This document shows, one piece after another, positions 53,355 through 62,299 of a stretch of DNA of 64,000 bases. Below the pieces are notes generated by a model, which saw only the letters and a program-made list of their open reading frames with translations, was not told where the DNA came from and did no database searches. Source of the stretch: Enorma burkinafasonensis (GTDB lineage Bacteria; Actinomycetota; Coriobacteriia; Coriobacteriales; Coriobacteriaceae); assembly GCF_902150035.1 (NCBI RefSeq), contig NZ_LR597505.1:62001-126000 (forward strand), given 5' to 3'. The translations under genes were made by a program, and so were the position numbers. Every line of letters starts with the position of its first letter. Within the stretch, counting starts at the first letter, position 1.

Positions 53355-53924
53355 CTACTCGTTGGCGGCCTCGGCCGCACGGACCCTGGAAAAGCTCAGG
53401 CAGTCGGCGATCTTCTCGCCCGTGCGCAGGTAGGTGTACGTGGGCATCTCGAAGAGCACGGGGCGGAGCGCCGCCACGTCGACCTTGCCGTCCTCGGTCA
53501 GGACCGCGTCGTCCGCATAGATACCGGCCACCGAGCAGACGAAGTTCTCGAAGCGATCCACCTCGTAGACGTCCTCCACGCGGCACTCCATGGAGAGCTT
53601 GGCGTCGTCGACGAGCGGCGCGCCGGCCTCGCCCGCCGTCCAGGCGAAGACCTCGGCCTTGCTCTCGCGTGCGCCGCTCACGCTGCCGCAGAAGTCCGCG
53701 CGGTCGAGCCAGGACTCGTCGACCACGTTCACGGAGAGCACGCCGGCCCGCTTGATGTGTTGGTTGATGAAGTGCGCGCCGGCAAGGCTCACCATGATCT
53801 TGCTGTGGCTCAGGATGCCCGTGTGCGCGACGAGCGTCCAGGTGGGCTCGTCGCCGTTCATGGCGCCCACCACGATCACGGGCACGGGATAGAGCGCGGG
53901 CTTGGTTCCGATATTGCTCTTCAT
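53355..53924 (-). CDS. Flavin reductase-like domain protein
   Basis: The 189-residue protein has the FMN-binding split barrel of the flavin reductase/ferric reductase family: KPALYPVPVIVVGAM, PTWTLVAHTGILSHSKIMVSL, FINQHIKRAGVLSVNVV and EFADFCG-like WLDRADFCGSVSG. It likely reduces FMN or binds it for redox reactions. The ATG at 53924 has AAGGAG nine bases upstream. The stop codon lies two bases from the right end of IS-B, so the gene appears just complete. It follows the DUF362 and flavodoxin genes on the same strand. Confidence 0.85.
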   Translation of the reverse strand: MKSNIGTKPALYPVPVIVVGAMNGDEPTWTLVAHTGILSHSKIMVSLAGAHFINQHIKRAGVLSVNVVDESWLDRADFCGSVSGARESKAEVFAWTAGEAGAPLVDDAKLSMECRVEDVYEVDRFENFVCSVAGIYADDAVLTEDGKVDVAALRPVLFEMPTYTYLRTGEKIADCLSFSRVRAAEAANE

Positions 53925-53987
53925 AAGACAGCACTCCTTCGACCCGCTCACAGGGTCAATCAATCTGAGTCGCGACGCACCGCCGCG

Positions 53988-54878
53988 TCAGCACTCCACG
54001 AGCTCGTAGTCGCGCGTACCGTATCCCAGCTGCGCGGCCGCGGCGATGGTGCGGATGCCGTTGCGGCTCACCACGCGCTCCAGGAAATGGCCCACGCCGG
54101 GGTCCTCGGAGCCCATGATGAGGTCCATGCACGCCTGGTCGATTGCCACCGGGTCCGTCGAGACCAGGATGCCGATATCCGCCATGCAGGGGTCCTCGGC
54201 GACCACGCAGCAGTCGCAGTCGACCGAGAGGTTCTTCATCACGTTCACGTACGCGATCTTGCCCGCGAAGTGCTCGTGCACGGTCATCGCGGCGTCGGCC
54301 ATGGCCTCGGGGAACGCGCTCTTGCTGGAATGCTTCTCCCAGCACGCGTAGCGGTCGTCCGTCACGCCGGCGGAATGGATGAGCGCCTTGCCCGCACGGC
54401 TCGCGCAGCCGATGGAGAGCTGCTTCAAGGCGCCGCCGTACCCGCCCATGGGGTGCCCCTTGAAGTGCGCGAGCACGAGCATCGAGTCGTAGTCGAGGAT
54501 GTGCTTGCCCACGTGGTTCTCCTTGAGCTGGAGCCCGCCCACGATGGGCCAGACCACGTCCGGACCCTCCGCGTCCATGATGTCGACGTCGAAGAGCTCA
54601 GCCCAGCCGTGCTCCTCCATGAGCTTCCAGTGCGCCTCGGTATGGTCGCGCACCCCGCCCGCGGCGTCGCCATAGGCGGTGTTGCACTCGACGATGGTGC
54701 CATGGACCGCCTCGACCATGGGCTTCCAGAACTCCGGCGTGAGGTAGTTCTGGTTGCCCTGCTCGCCGGAGTGCACCTTGACGGCGACCTTCCCGGGAAG
54801 CTCGACCCCGAGCATGCGGTAGAGCCTGACCACGTTCTCCGGTGTGATGTCGCGTGTGAAGTAGACCTTTGCTGTCAT
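53988..54878 (-). CDS. DUF362 domain protein (iron-sulfur related)
   Basis: The 296-residue protein is a DUF362 member: VAVKVHSGEQGNQNYLTPEF, VECNTAYGD, LVLAHFKGHPMGGYGGALKQ and a SIGCASRAGKALIHS region. A cysteine patch (VDCDCCVVAEDPCMADIGIL) and DPVAIDQACMDLI follow. Many family members carry ferredoxin clusters; here the typical CxxCxxC repeat is absent, but cysteines suggest metal binding. The ATG at 54878 has AAAGGGG five bases upstream. It lies 47 bases after the flavodoxin gene and 63 before the flavin reductase gene: a redox operon. Confidence 0.85.
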   Translation of the reverse strand: MTAKVYFTRDITPENVVRLYRMLGVELPGKVAVKVHSGEQGNQNYLTPEFWKPMVEAVHGTIVECNTAYGDAAGGVRDHTEAHWKLMEEHGWAELFDVDIMDAEGPDVVWPIVGGLQLKENHVGKHILDYDSMLVLAHFKGHPMGGYGGALKQLSIGCASRAGKALIHSAGVTDDRYACWEKHSSKSAFPEAMADAAMTVHEHFAGKIAYVNVMKNLSVDCDCCVVAEDPCMADIGILVSTDPVAIDQACMDLIMGSEDPGVGHFLERVVSRNGIRTIAAAAQLGYGTRDYELVEC

Positions 54879-54925
54879 CTCAACCCCTTTGCTGTCGATA
54901 TCGTTCCGCGAGCGCAACGGCGCGG

Positions 54926-55393
54926 CTACGCGCGGGCCTCGCGTGCCCACGCGGCCGCCCCGCTACCGTTGAGCAGCCGGCCGGGCATCCACGTCGCGTC
55001 GGGGCGCAGGGACGCCAGGCGCCGCTCAGCCTGCGCGATGCCGCTCCCGCCCGAGGTCGCGAATGGGATGACCGTCTTGCCCGCAAGGCCCGCACCCTCG
55101 ACGAAGGTGTCGACGGCGCGCGGCTCCACGTACCACCAGATGGGAAAGCCCAGAAAGGCCGTGTCGTAGGCCTCCATCCCGGGGAGCTCGCCGGCGAGCG
55201 CGGGGCGGGATGCATCATCCGCCATCTCCTGCGAGCTGCGGCTCCCCTTGTCCGTCCAATCGAGGTCCGCCGCGGTATAGCGCTCCGCGGGAGCAATCTC
55301 GTACAGGTCCGCGGCGAGCGCCTCGGCGATCTCGTGCGCCACGCGCGCCGTCGATCCGCTCGCGGAGAAGTACGCCACCAACGTCTTGCCCAT
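54926..55393 (-). CDS. Flavodoxin
   Basis: The 155-residue flavodoxin has the phosphate loop MGKTLVAYFSASGSTARVA, YEIAPAERYTAADLDWTDKG, a WWYVEPRAVDTF loop around the flavin and IPFATSGGSGI. It should carry electrons as an FMN protein. The ATG at 55393 has AAAGGA six bases upstream. It is the first gene of the flavodoxin-DUF362-flavin reductase operon, transcribed from the promoter at 55489-55517 and divergent from a TetR gene that probably controls it. Confidence 0.9.
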   Translation of the reverse strand: MGKTLVAYFSASGSTARVAHEIAEALAADLYEIAPAERYTAADLDWTDKGSRSSQEMADDASRPALAGELPGMEAYDTAFLGFPIWWYVEPRAVDTFVEGAGLAGKTVIPFATSGGSGIAQAERRLASLRPDATWMPGRLLNGSGAAAWAREARA

Positions 55394-55488
55394 CGCCCAT
55401 CCTTTCATCAGGCTGTTCCATCCGGTTCGGCGCGGCGCCCCACCCTCGCGGACGGGCAGAACCCGTTGCCGGCCGGTTCTTGGCTCCT

Positions 55489-55517
55489 ACTATAAGCAAC
55501 GTTATGTCACTTGTAAA
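55489..55517 (-). promoter_or_regulatory. Promoter of the flavodoxin operon
   Basis: On the minus strand TTTACA (55512-55517) and TATAGT (55489-55494) are exactly 17 bases apart. The spacer and flanks are AT-rich. A TetR site probably overlaps, given the divergent regulator gene, but I could not define a clear operator dyad. Confidence 0.65.
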
Positions 55518-55610
55518 CTGTTTTGTTATCGTATCGTCGCTAGTTTTTCGATTATCCGTCTATCCGTCGCCTATGGTATAGTGCTGCCAGGAGAAGACGT
55601 TGGAGACGAC

Positions 55611-56249
55611 ATGACCGAATTCATCCGAGCGCGGAGCGACGAGCAGAAGGCCCAGCGCATAGCCGAGGTCAAGGCGGCTGCGGCGCGCCAGTTCGAGACG
55701 CGCCCCTATCACGAGATCACCCTCACCACCATCGCCGACGAGCTCGGCTGGTCGCGCGCGAACCTGTACAAGTACGTCGCCACCAAGGAGGAGATCTTCC
55801 TGCTCGTCGATGCCGACGAGTACGGAGCGTACTTCGAGGCGCTGCTCGCTGCGCTCCCCGAGGGCTGCGGCCTCGCCGCGGATGTCGTCGCCGAGGTCTG
55901 GGCGGGTATCGCCAACGCGCACCAGCGCTACTTCCGCTTGGGTGAGATCCTCTCCGCGATCATCGAGACGAACGTCACGCTCGAGCGGCTCATCGAGTTC
56001 AAGCGCGGCTACCTCGCCTACGTCGAGGCCCTGGCCGAGCGTCTCCCGCTTCTGCTCCCCATCGACCGCGCACAGGTCCAGCCGCTCATCGAGAGCGTGT
56101 ACTTCCATGCCGTCGGGGCGGCGGGTATATGCCACAGCAACCCCCTCGTCGTGCAGGCGCTCCGCGAGCTCGGCGCCGAGGCCGAGCACGATTTCCGCGC
56201 AGAGATGCGCGATTTCATCGGGATGTGCCTCAGGCACTACGCCGGCTGA
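55611..56249 (+). CDS. TetR family transcriptional regulator
   Basis: The 212-residue protein has an N-terminal TetR helix-turn-helix (residues 12-60: AAAARQFETRPYHEITLTTI, ADELGWSRANLYKYVATKEE) and an alpha-helical ligand domain. It is divergent from the flavodoxin operon and probably represses it in response to an unknown, perhaps quinone-like or oxidising, ligand. The ATG at 55611 has GGAG five bases upstream; the frame is open further up without support. A TATAGT hexamer lies at 55577-55582. Confidence 0.9.
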   Translation: MTEFIRARSDEQKAQRIAEVKAAAARQFETRPYHEITLTTIADELGWSRANLYKYVATKEEIFLLVDADEYGAYFEALLAALPEGCGLAADVVAEVWAGIANAHQRYFRLGEILSAIIETNVTLERLIEFKRGYLAYVEALAERLPLLLPIDRAQVQPLIESVYFHAVGAAGICHSNPLVVQALRELGAEAEHDFRAEMRDFIGMCLRHYAG

Positions 56250-56321
56250 TGCACCGCTCGCAGCACCCGACGGCCGCTTGGCGCCCTGCCCGCGCGAACG
56301 GGCATGCCGCAATCGCCTGCC

Positions 56322-57050
56322 CTATGCCGGGCGCTTGACCCAGCAGTAGCGAGGTGGCGCTATCGTGAGGCCCAAGCGCTCCTGGAGCGCGCGGGAGGCC
56401 ACGTTGCCGGGAGCCACGTGCCCGTAGGGCACGCGCCCCTCGGAGAGGATCCTGTTGGCGAGGGCCGCCTCGAGCGCGCGGGCGTACCCGCGGCGTCGAT
56501 GCTCCGGGAAGATCTCGAGCATCCCCATGGACGCCTCGGTGTGCTCGCCGATGAAGCCCACGAGCTCGCCGGTGCCGTTGAAGCCCCCGTATACCCAGCC
56601 GCACTCCAGATGGTCGACGATGACCTCGTGATCAAGCATGTGGTAGCGGCGCTCGATCGCATCGAGGTCCGCCACGTCGAGCGGGCGGATGGAGATCTCC
56701 GCCGCCCCTCCGTCGACGGGCCCTGCCCCCTCATAGACCCACAGGTCGTAGCACGACGGCTCGATATCGGGCTCGAGGAGCGGCGCGTAGCCGGCGCCGG
56801 CGATCGACACCAGGGCGCCGGCGGGGATCCGCCCGAAGAGCTCGCGGGCGCCCTCCTCGCTAAACGGCGCGGCGAAGTAGCAGCCGCCGATCTTGAGCTG
56901 CGTGAGCACGCCGTGGGCGGGGTCGGCATAGCGCAGCTCCGAGCGACCGAGGCGCAGCGGCTCCGAGACCGGCAGCAGACCGCGCCGCTCGGGCCGCGCG
57001 TCCATGAGCGCGAGCGCCGCCGCGACCGCCTCTTGGTATCCCGTGTCCAT
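56322..57050 (-). CDS. GNAT family N-acetyltransferase
   Basis: The 242-residue protein has an N-terminal domain of about 125 residues (FSEEGARELFGRIPAGALVS) and a C-terminal GNAT fold: LVGFIGEHTEASMGMLEIFP, the acetyl-CoA loop EHRRRGYARALEAAL and NVASRALQERLGL. The two-domain layout resembles FR47/YkkB-like acetyltransferases of Firmicutes and Actinobacteria. The acceptor is unknown. GGAGGGGG lies four bases before the ATG. It is a single gene convergent with the TetR gene. Confidence 0.87.
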   Translation of the reverse strand: MDTGYQEAVAAALALMDARPERRGLLPVSEPLRLGRSELRYADPAHGVLTQLKIGGCYFAAPFSEEGARELFGRIPAGALVSIAGAGYAPLLEPDIEPSCYDLWVYEGAGPVDGGAAEISIRPLDVADLDAIERRYHMLDHEVIVDHLECGWVYGGFNGTGELVGFIGEHTEASMGMLEIFPEHRRRGYARALEAALANRILSEGRVPYGHVAPGNVASRALQERLGLTIAPPRYCWVKRPA

Positions 57051-57079
57051 AGAACCCCCTCCGTCGACGCGTCCGTCCC

Positions 57080-57778
57080 CTATCTTAGGACTTCGGAGGA
57101 CACCTGCGAGGCGTCGAAGCGGTAATGCGCGGTCGGCAGCATGCTGAACGGGTAGGCGAGGTAATCCTCCTCGCGACGGGGCTGGCCCATGTTGTGGATG
57201 ATGAAGGGCGTGCCGTTCGCGTCGCGCAGGTCAGACACGATCCCGATATGCCGGCCGCCGCCGAAGACCACGATGTCGCCCGCCTGCCACGCCGCGACAT
57301 CCGAGGTATCGGTCGTGAGCACCCGGGCATACCGCGAGAAGAAGACGTCGAGCACGCGCACGCGCCTGAAATCGATGTTGGGGTCGGGATCGGGCGCCAC
57401 CTGCGCATAGGCGGCGGGGTCGCGCGCGATGTCCGCGTCGACCATCGCCTTGAGGTCGTAGCCGGCCCGAGCGAACGCGCGCCACACGGTATCGGTGCAC
57501 GCGCCCCGCCCCTCCGGCGGGTAGCCGCCCTCGTAGTAGCCGTCGTCGTAGGCGGGGGCCGCGACGGCGTCGGCGCGGGCGCCCGCGAGGATGTCCGCGT
57601 AGTCGTCCACGCCATCGCCATCGAAATCGACCGGCGCGGGCTCGAGGGGATAGCGCGCCGTCATCGCCTCATCCGGCACCATGACGAGGCGCGGCACCGC
57701 GTAGACGAGCCCCGCGCCCGCGGCGACGCAGAGTGCCGCCACCAGGACGGCGAGCGCAATGCGGCGGCGCACTCTCAC
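57080..57778 (-). CDS. DUF1287 secreted or membrane-anchored protein
   Basis: The 232-residue protein begins with an N-terminal membrane anchor (RRRIALAVLVAALCVAAGAG), then the DUF1287 domain: EGRGACTDTVWRAFARAGYDL, RVRVLDVFFSRY, WQAGDIVVFGGGRHIGIVSD and FIIHNMGQPRREEDYL. The cysteine and two histidines resemble an NlpC/P60-like catalytic set, suggesting a peptidase outside the membrane, but activity is not established for the family. The GTG at 57778 overlaps the cutC stop as GTGA, so it is translationally coupled despite a poor ribosome site. Confidence 0.83.
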   Translation of the reverse strand: MRVRRRIALAVLVAALCVAAGAGLVYAVPRLVMVPDEAMTARYPLEPAPVDFDGDGVDDYADILAGARADAVAAPAYDDGYYEGGYPPEGRGACTDTVWRAFARAGYDLKAMVDADIARDPAAYAQVAPDPDPNIDFRRVRVLDVFFSRYARVLTTDTSDVAAWQAGDIVVFGGGRHIGIVSDLRDANGTPFIIHNMGQPRREEDYLAYPFSMLPTAHYRFDASQVSSEVLR

Positions 57779-58476
57779 GCCCGCCCGCGCGCACCGGCGA
57801 TGTCGACGATCTTGGTGCCGTGCACCTCCCGCACCCCGAGGGCGCACGCGATGCGCTCGGCGTTCGCGTAGGTGATGCCGGCACCGGGGAGGATGATGAT
57901 CCGGCCCGCGGCATAGGCGATGAGCTCGCGCAGGCGCTCGAGGTTGGCGTCGATCGGCGTGCCGGCCGTACCCCCATGCGTGAGAATGCGCGTGGCGCCG
58001 AGGCGGACGAGGGTATCGATCGCGTCCTCCTGGCGCGCGGCGGGAAGGGCGTCGAACGCCATATGGAAGGTGACGTCGAGCAGCTCCTCCCGGCCCGAGA
58101 CGCACGCGCGGGCGCGCCCGACCAGGCGCTCGAGGGCGGCCACGTCGAGCCCGAAGGCCCCGCCGGCGTCGACCAGGCAGCCGAGCACGATACCATCCGC
58201 GCCAAACCCCAAGGCCACCTCGATGTCGCGCTCCATGATCGCGAGCTCCGCCTCGGAGCACACGAAGTCGCCGCCGCGCGGGCGGATCATGCTCATGACG
58301 CGCGCGCCGTGCGCGTGCGCGTAGGCGACCGCGGCCTCGATGACGCCGGCGGACGGCGTCGTGCCGCCGACGGCGAGGTTGTCGCAGAGCTCGATGCGCG
58401 CCGCGAGCGCGGCGATCGCGGCGGGAACGTTCTCGAAGTTCTCCGCGCAGAACTCCCGTATCAGCTGGGTACCCAT
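57775..58476 (-). CDS. cutC: CutC family protein
   Basis: The 233-residue protein is a TIM-barrel CutC: REFCAENFENVPAAIAALAA, RIELCDNLAVGGTTPSAGVI, RVMSMIRPRGGDFVCSEAEL, MERDIEVALGFGADGIVLGC, LDVTFHMAFDALP and GRIIILPGAGI. CutC was named for copper tolerance but the biochemical role is unresolved. GGAGGAGG lies four bases before the ATG at 58476. It shares four bases with the following DUF1287 gene. Confidence 0.92.
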   Translation of the reverse strand: MGTQLIREFCAENFENVPAAIAALAARIELCDNLAVGGTTPSAGVIEAAVAYAHAHGARVMSMIRPRGGDFVCSEAELAIMERDIEVALGFGADGIVLGCLVDAGGAFGLDVAALERLVGRARACVSGREELLDVTFHMAFDALPAARQEDAIDTLVRLGATRILTHGGTAGTPIDANLERLRELIAYAAGRIIILPGAGITYANAERIACALGVREVHGTKIVDIAGARGRA

Positions 58477-58590
58477 GCTGCCTCCTCCTAGCCGGCGACG
58501 ACCCATCGTCGCCCGCCCCGTCGCGGCTTCATCCTCTCCAGAGAGTCTAGCATCGCGCCAGCGGGCCCGGCGCCCGCGGTGCATACGGAT

Positions 58591-58632
58591 TCGGCCCCCA
58601 ACGATGCTGACAATCGCATCGCCGGGGGCCGA
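58591..58632 (-). terminator. Terminator of the liv operon
   Basis: Nine outer base pairs (TCGGCCCCC with GGGGGCCGA) and six inner ones (CGATGC with GCATCG) flank a small internal loop, 31 bases after the livF stop. No clear T-run follows. Confidence 0.6.
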
Positions 58633-58662
58633 GCCGGTGCAAGATCGCGTCAAGCGGGGTCG

Positions 58663-59364
58663 CTACCCGCCCAGGTACGCCTTGCGGACGTCGTCGTTAT
58701 GGAGCAGCTCCTGGCCGGTGCCGGTGAGCGTGATGCGGCCCGTCTCCATGACGTAGCCGCGGCTGGCGATCGAGAGCGCCGCCTGGGCGTTCTGCTCAAC
58801 CAGCAGGATGGTCGTGCCGGCCTCGTGCAGGGCCTCGATGATCTCGAAGATCTGCTCGACGAGGATCGGCGCCAGGCCCATCGAGGGCTCGTCGAGCATG
58901 AGCAGCTTGGGGTTGGCCATAAGTCCGCGTCCCATGGCGAGCATCTGCTGCTCGCCGCCCGAAAGCGTCCCCGCCACCTGGCGGCGGCGCTCCTTGAGGC
59001 GCGGGAAGTGCGCGTAGACGCGCTCGAGGTTGCCCGCGATGGTGTCATGCGGCTGGGTGTAGGCGCCCATGTCGAGGTTCTCCTCGACCGTCATCTGCTG
59101 GAAGATGCGCCTGCCCTCGGGCACGTGCACGAGCCCGTGCTCGACGATGCGCTCCGCCGACATATGGGTGATGTCCTCGCCCATGAACTCGATGGAGCCG
59201 GTGCGCGTGCGCAGCAGGCCCGAGAGGGTCTTCAGGCTGGTCGACTTGCCGGCGCCGTTCGCGCCGATGAGGGCCACGACCTCGCCGTCGTTCACCTCGA
59301 AGGAGATGTCCTTGATGGCATGGATCGCCCCGTACCACACGTTGATGTTGCTAACGGACAGCAT
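58663..59364 (-). CDS. livF: Branched-chain amino acid ABC ATPase LivF
   Basis: LivF is one of two ATPases of the Liv importer. The 233-residue protein has Walker A GANGAGKST, signature LSGGEQQMLAMGRGL, Walker B LLMLDEPSMGL and the LivF-typical VPEGRRIFQQMTVEENL. It is the last gene of livJHMGF; its ATG lies three bases after the livG stop. It acts in the cytoplasm with LivG under the LivH-LivM channel. Confidence 0.95.
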   Translation of the reverse strand: MLSVSNINVWYGAIHAIKDISFEVNDGEVVALIGANGAGKSTSLKTLSGLLRTRTGSIEFMGEDITHMSAERIVEHGLVHVPEGRRIFQQMTVEENLDMGAYTQPHDTIAGNLERVYAHFPRLKERRRQVAGTLSGGEQQMLAMGRGLMANPKLLMLDEPSMGLAPILVEQIFEIIEALHEAGTTILLVEQNAQAALSIASRGYVMETGRITLTGTGQELLHNDDVRKAYLGG

Positions 59365-59367
59365 CGT

Positions 59368-60243
59368 TTAAGCCTCAACCTCCTTCTGCTTGCCCAGATA
59401 CGCCTCGATCACGGCGTCGTTCCGCTGGATCTCCTCCGGCGTGCCCTTGGCGATGATCTTGCCGAAGTTGAGCACGCAGATGCCCTCGCAGATGTTCATG
59501 ACGAGGTTCATGTCGTGCTCGATGAGCATGATCGCGATCTGGAACCGGTCGCGGATCTTGACGATGTTCTCCATGAGCTCGGCGGTCTCCGACGGGTTCA
59601 TGCCGGCGGCAGGCTCGTCGAGCAGGAGCAGCTTGGGGTTCGTGGCGAGCGCGCGCACGATCTCGAGGCGGCGCTGGGCGCCGTAGGGCAAAGAGCCCGC
59701 CTCGTGGTCCGCGAGCCCGGCCATGTCGAAGATGTCCAGAAGCTCGAGCGCCCGGTCATGGTAGAGCTTCTCGCTCTTCCAGTGGTGGGGCAGGCGCAGG
59801 ATGCTCGTGGCCATGCCGCAGTGGTGCTGGTTGTGCAGGCCCACCGCGACGTTCTCCTCGACGGTGAGGGTGTTGAACAGGCGGATGTTCTGGAACGTGC
59901 GCGCCACGCCCAGGCGGTTCACGCGCGCCGGGTCGAGCCCGGCCGTATCCTGGCCGTCGACCATGATCGTGCCGCGCGTGGGCTGGTACACCTTGGTGAG
60001 CAGGTTGAACACCGTGGTCTTGCCCGCGCCGTTGGGGCCGATGAGGCCGCAGATCTCGGTGCGGCCGACGGTGATGTTGAAGTCGTCCACGGCCTTGAGG
60101 CCACCGAAGTCGATGCCGAGGTGCAGGCACTCGAGCGCAGGCGCCTTGCCCAGGTCGCGCTCGGGCATGATCGAGACGCTCGGCACCGGCACCATCTTGG
60201 TGCTCTCGCGGCGTCGCTGGGCGAAATCGGTGAACTTACTCAT
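59368..60243 (-). CDS. livG: Branched-chain amino acid ABC ATPase LivG
   Basis: The 291-residue protein has an extra N-terminal stretch of about 38 residues before the ABC domain, then Walker A GPNGAGKTT, VARTFQNIRLFNTLTVEENV, signature LPYGAQRRLEIVRAL, Walker B LLLLDEPAAGM and the LivG C-terminal FGKIIAKGTPEEI. I start at the ATG at 60243 (MSKFTDF), inside the end of livM (8-base overlap), with GAGG just upstream. A start at a later Met (about residue 26) would also give a full ATPase. Confidence 0.93.
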   Translation of the reverse strand: MSKFTDFAQRRRESTKMVPVPSVSIMPERDLGKAPALECLHLGIDFGGLKAVDDFNITVGRTEICGLIGPNGAGKTTVFNLLTKVYQPTRGTIMVDGQDTAGLDPARVNRLGVARTFQNIRLFNTLTVEENVAVGLHNQHHCGMATSILRLPHHWKSEKLYHDRALELLDIFDMAGLADHEAGSLPYGAQRRLEIVRALATNPKLLLLDEPAAGMNPSETAELMENIVKIRDRFQIAIMLIEHDMNLVMNICEGICVLNFGKIIAKGTPEEIQRNDAVIEAYLGKQKEVEA

Positions 60244-61324
60244 CCGCCTCACCCCCCTCGGCGGCGACGGCCGGCTCCGGCGCGTCCCTGTGGAAGCGCC
60301 GGCGCAGCGACTCGGCCGCGCGCTGGTAGACCTTGAGGTGCGGGACGACCATCACGAGAATGAGCACGATCGCGTAGAGGAGCATGCGGTACTGGTTGAT
60401 GGGACGCAGCACCTCGGGCAGCACCGTGAGGAAGGCCGCCGACACGATCGAGCCCGAGATGTTGCCCATGCCGCCAAGCACCACGTACACGAGGATGAGG
60501 ATCGACTGGTTGAAGTCGAACTGCGACGGCACGACCGTCGAGTAGTTCATGGCGTAGAGCACGCCCGCGGCGCCGGCGAGGGCGGAGGCGACGGTGAACG
60601 CCATGAGGCGGTACTTGGTGACGTTGATGCCGATGCTCTCGGCGGCGATGCGGTTGTCGCGCACGGCCATGATGGCGCGGCCGTCGCGGCTGTGCATGAG
60701 GTTCAGGACCACGGCGACGGTGATGAGCACGAGCACGATGCCGAGCATGAACGTCGAGATCTTGTCGATGCCCACCGCACCCTTGGGACCGTTGATGAGG
60801 ATCGTGCCCTGGCTCATGCCGAGCGAGCCGGAGTCGCGCATCGAGAAGTGCAGGCCCGCGTCGTCCACGCCGACATAGAGGATGTTCAGCAGGTTCTTGA
60901 TGATCTCGCCGAAGGCGAGGGTCACGATGGCGAGGTAGTCGCCGCGCAGGCGCATGACCGGGATGCCCACCAGAAAGCCGATGAGACCGGCTGCGGCCGC
61001 GCCCACCACGGCGGAGAGCACGAAGAGCACGAGCTCGGACTCGATCCCGAAGCGGGTGAGGCACCCGGCGACCACGACGCCCGTGAACGCGCCCACGCTC
61101 ATGAAGCCCGCGTGCCCGAGCGAGAGCTCGCCCGAGACGCCGACCACGAGGTTGAGCGACACGGCCAGGCTCACGTACGCGCAGATGGGCACGAGCTGGC
61201 CCGAGAGCGAGTGCGAGATGAGACCCATGGCGTCGAGCAGGGTCACGGCGACGAACGCGACGATGACGATCGCGTAGGTGATGATGGTGGACCGCGTCTG
61301 CGGCTTAAGCATGTTGATACCCAT
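60236..61324 (-). CDS. livM: Branched-chain amino acid ABC permease LivM
   Basis: The 362-residue permease has about ten membrane segments and the LivM signatures ELSLGHAGFMSVGAF, VMRLRGDYLAIVTLAFGEII, RAIMAVRDNRIAAESIGINV and YVVLGGMGNISGSIVSA. The start is the ATG at 61324 with AGGTGA six bases upstream; a GTG at 61333 directly after the livH stop is the alternative. The C-terminus (HRDAPEPAVAAEGGEADE) is acidic and overlaps livG by eight bases. Confidence 0.93.
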   Translation of the reverse strand: MGINMLKPQTRSTIITYAIVIVAFVAVTLLDAMGLISHSLSGQLVPICAYVSLAVSLNLVVGVSGELSLGHAGFMSVGAFTGVVVAGCLTRFGIESELVLFVLSAVVGAAAAGLIGFLVGIPVMRLRGDYLAIVTLAFGEIIKNLLNILYVGVDDAGLHFSMRDSGSLGMSQGTILINGPKGAVGIDKISTFMLGIVLVLITVAVVLNLMHSRDGRAIMAVRDNRIAAESIGINVTKYRLMAFTVASALAGAAGVLYAMNYSTVVPSQFDFNQSILILVYVVLGGMGNISGSIVSAAFLTVLPEVLRPINQYRMLLYAIVLILVMVVPHLKVYQRAAESLRRRFHRDAPEPAVAAEGGEADE

Positions 61325-61333
61325 GACGCTCAC

Positions 61334-62215
61334 CTACACCTTCTCGTGGACGGGCTTGCCGAGCAGGCCCGCGGGACGAATGAGCAGGATCACGATGAGC
61401 ACGCCGAACACGACGGCGTCGGCGAGCTGCGTCGAGATGTAGGCGCGCGCGAAGATCTCGATGACGCCCAGGAGGATGCCGCCGAGCGCCGCGCCCGGGA
61501 TGGAGCCGATGCCGCCGAGCACCGCCGCGGTGAACGCCTTGATGCCGGGCATGGAGCCCGTGGTGGGCATGATCGTGGGGTACGCGAGGCACATGAGCAC
61601 GCCCGCGATCGCGGCGAGGCCCGAGCCGATCGCGAACACCATCGAGATGGTGGAGTTCACGTTGATGCCCATGAGCTGGGCGGCGTCGCGGTCCTCGGAG
61701 CAGGCGCGCATGGCCTTGCCCATCTTGGTCTTGCCCGTGAACATGGTGAGCGCCACCATGATGGCCACGCAGGCGAGGATCGTGAGGACGGCGGTGGCGC
61801 TGATGGTGAGCGCGCCGTCGAAAAGCCTAAGCGCGGGCAGGCTGATGACCGACGAGAACGACTTGGGGTCGGAGCCCATGATGAGCAGGGCGGCGTTCTG
61901 CAAAAAGTAGCTCACGCCGATGGCGGTGATGAGCACGTTCAGCGAGGGCGCGTTGCGCAGGGGCTTGTAGGCGAGCCGCTCGACGACGATGCCGAGCACC
62001 GTGCACCCCACGACGGAGAGCGCCACGCCGGCGATCGCGGGGAGCCCCAGGTAGCTCACGGCGCAGAAGCAGATGTAGGCGCCCACCATGATGACGTCGC
62101 CGTGCGCGAAGTTGAGCATCTTGGCGATGCCGTACACCATGGTGTAGCCGAGCGCGATGATGGCGTAGACGCTGCCCAGGCTCATGCCGTTGATGAGGTT
62201 GGCGAGAAACTCCAT
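61334..62215 (-). CDS. livH: Branched-chain amino acid ABC permease LivH
   Basis: The 293-residue permease has about eight membrane segments and LivH signatures NGMSLGSVYAIIALGYTMVYG, MLNFAHGDVIMVGAY, AMRACSEDRDAAQLMGINVN and GGIGSIPGAALGGILLGVIE. It forms the channel with LivM. AAAGGAGG lies before the ATG. An intercistronic hairpin separates it from the substrate-binding protein gene. Confidence 0.94.
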   Translation of the reverse strand: MEFLANLINGMSLGSVYAIIALGYTMVYGIAKMLNFAHGDVIMVGAYICFCAVSYLGLPAIAGVALSVVGCTVLGIVVERLAYKPLRNAPSLNVLITAIGVSYFLQNAALLIMGSDPKSFSSVISLPALRLFDGALTISATAVLTILACVAIMVALTMFTGKTKMGKAMRACSEDRDAAQLMGINVNSTISMVFAIGSGLAAIAGVLMCLAYPTIMPTTGSMPGIKAFTAAVLGGIGSIPGAALGGILLGVIEIFARAYISTQLADAVVFGVLIVILLIRPAGLLGKPVHEKV

Positions 62216-62238
62216 GTCCCCCTCCTTTCATGTGAAAA

Positions 62239-62269
62239 GCGGAGACCACCGGGTACGGGTGGCCTCCGC
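62239..62269 (-). terminator. Intercistronic hairpin (attenuator) between livJ and livH
   Basis: GCGGAGACCACC (62239-62250) pairs with GGTGGCCTCCGC (62258-62269) with one A-C mismatch and a 7-base loop; on the minus strand TTTTC follows. It lies in the 84-base spacer between the receptor gene and livH. Such partial terminators usually make the receptor more abundant than the channel. Confidence 0.65.
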
Positions 62270-62299
62270 ACAGGACCGTAGTGCTAACGGACACGTCGC

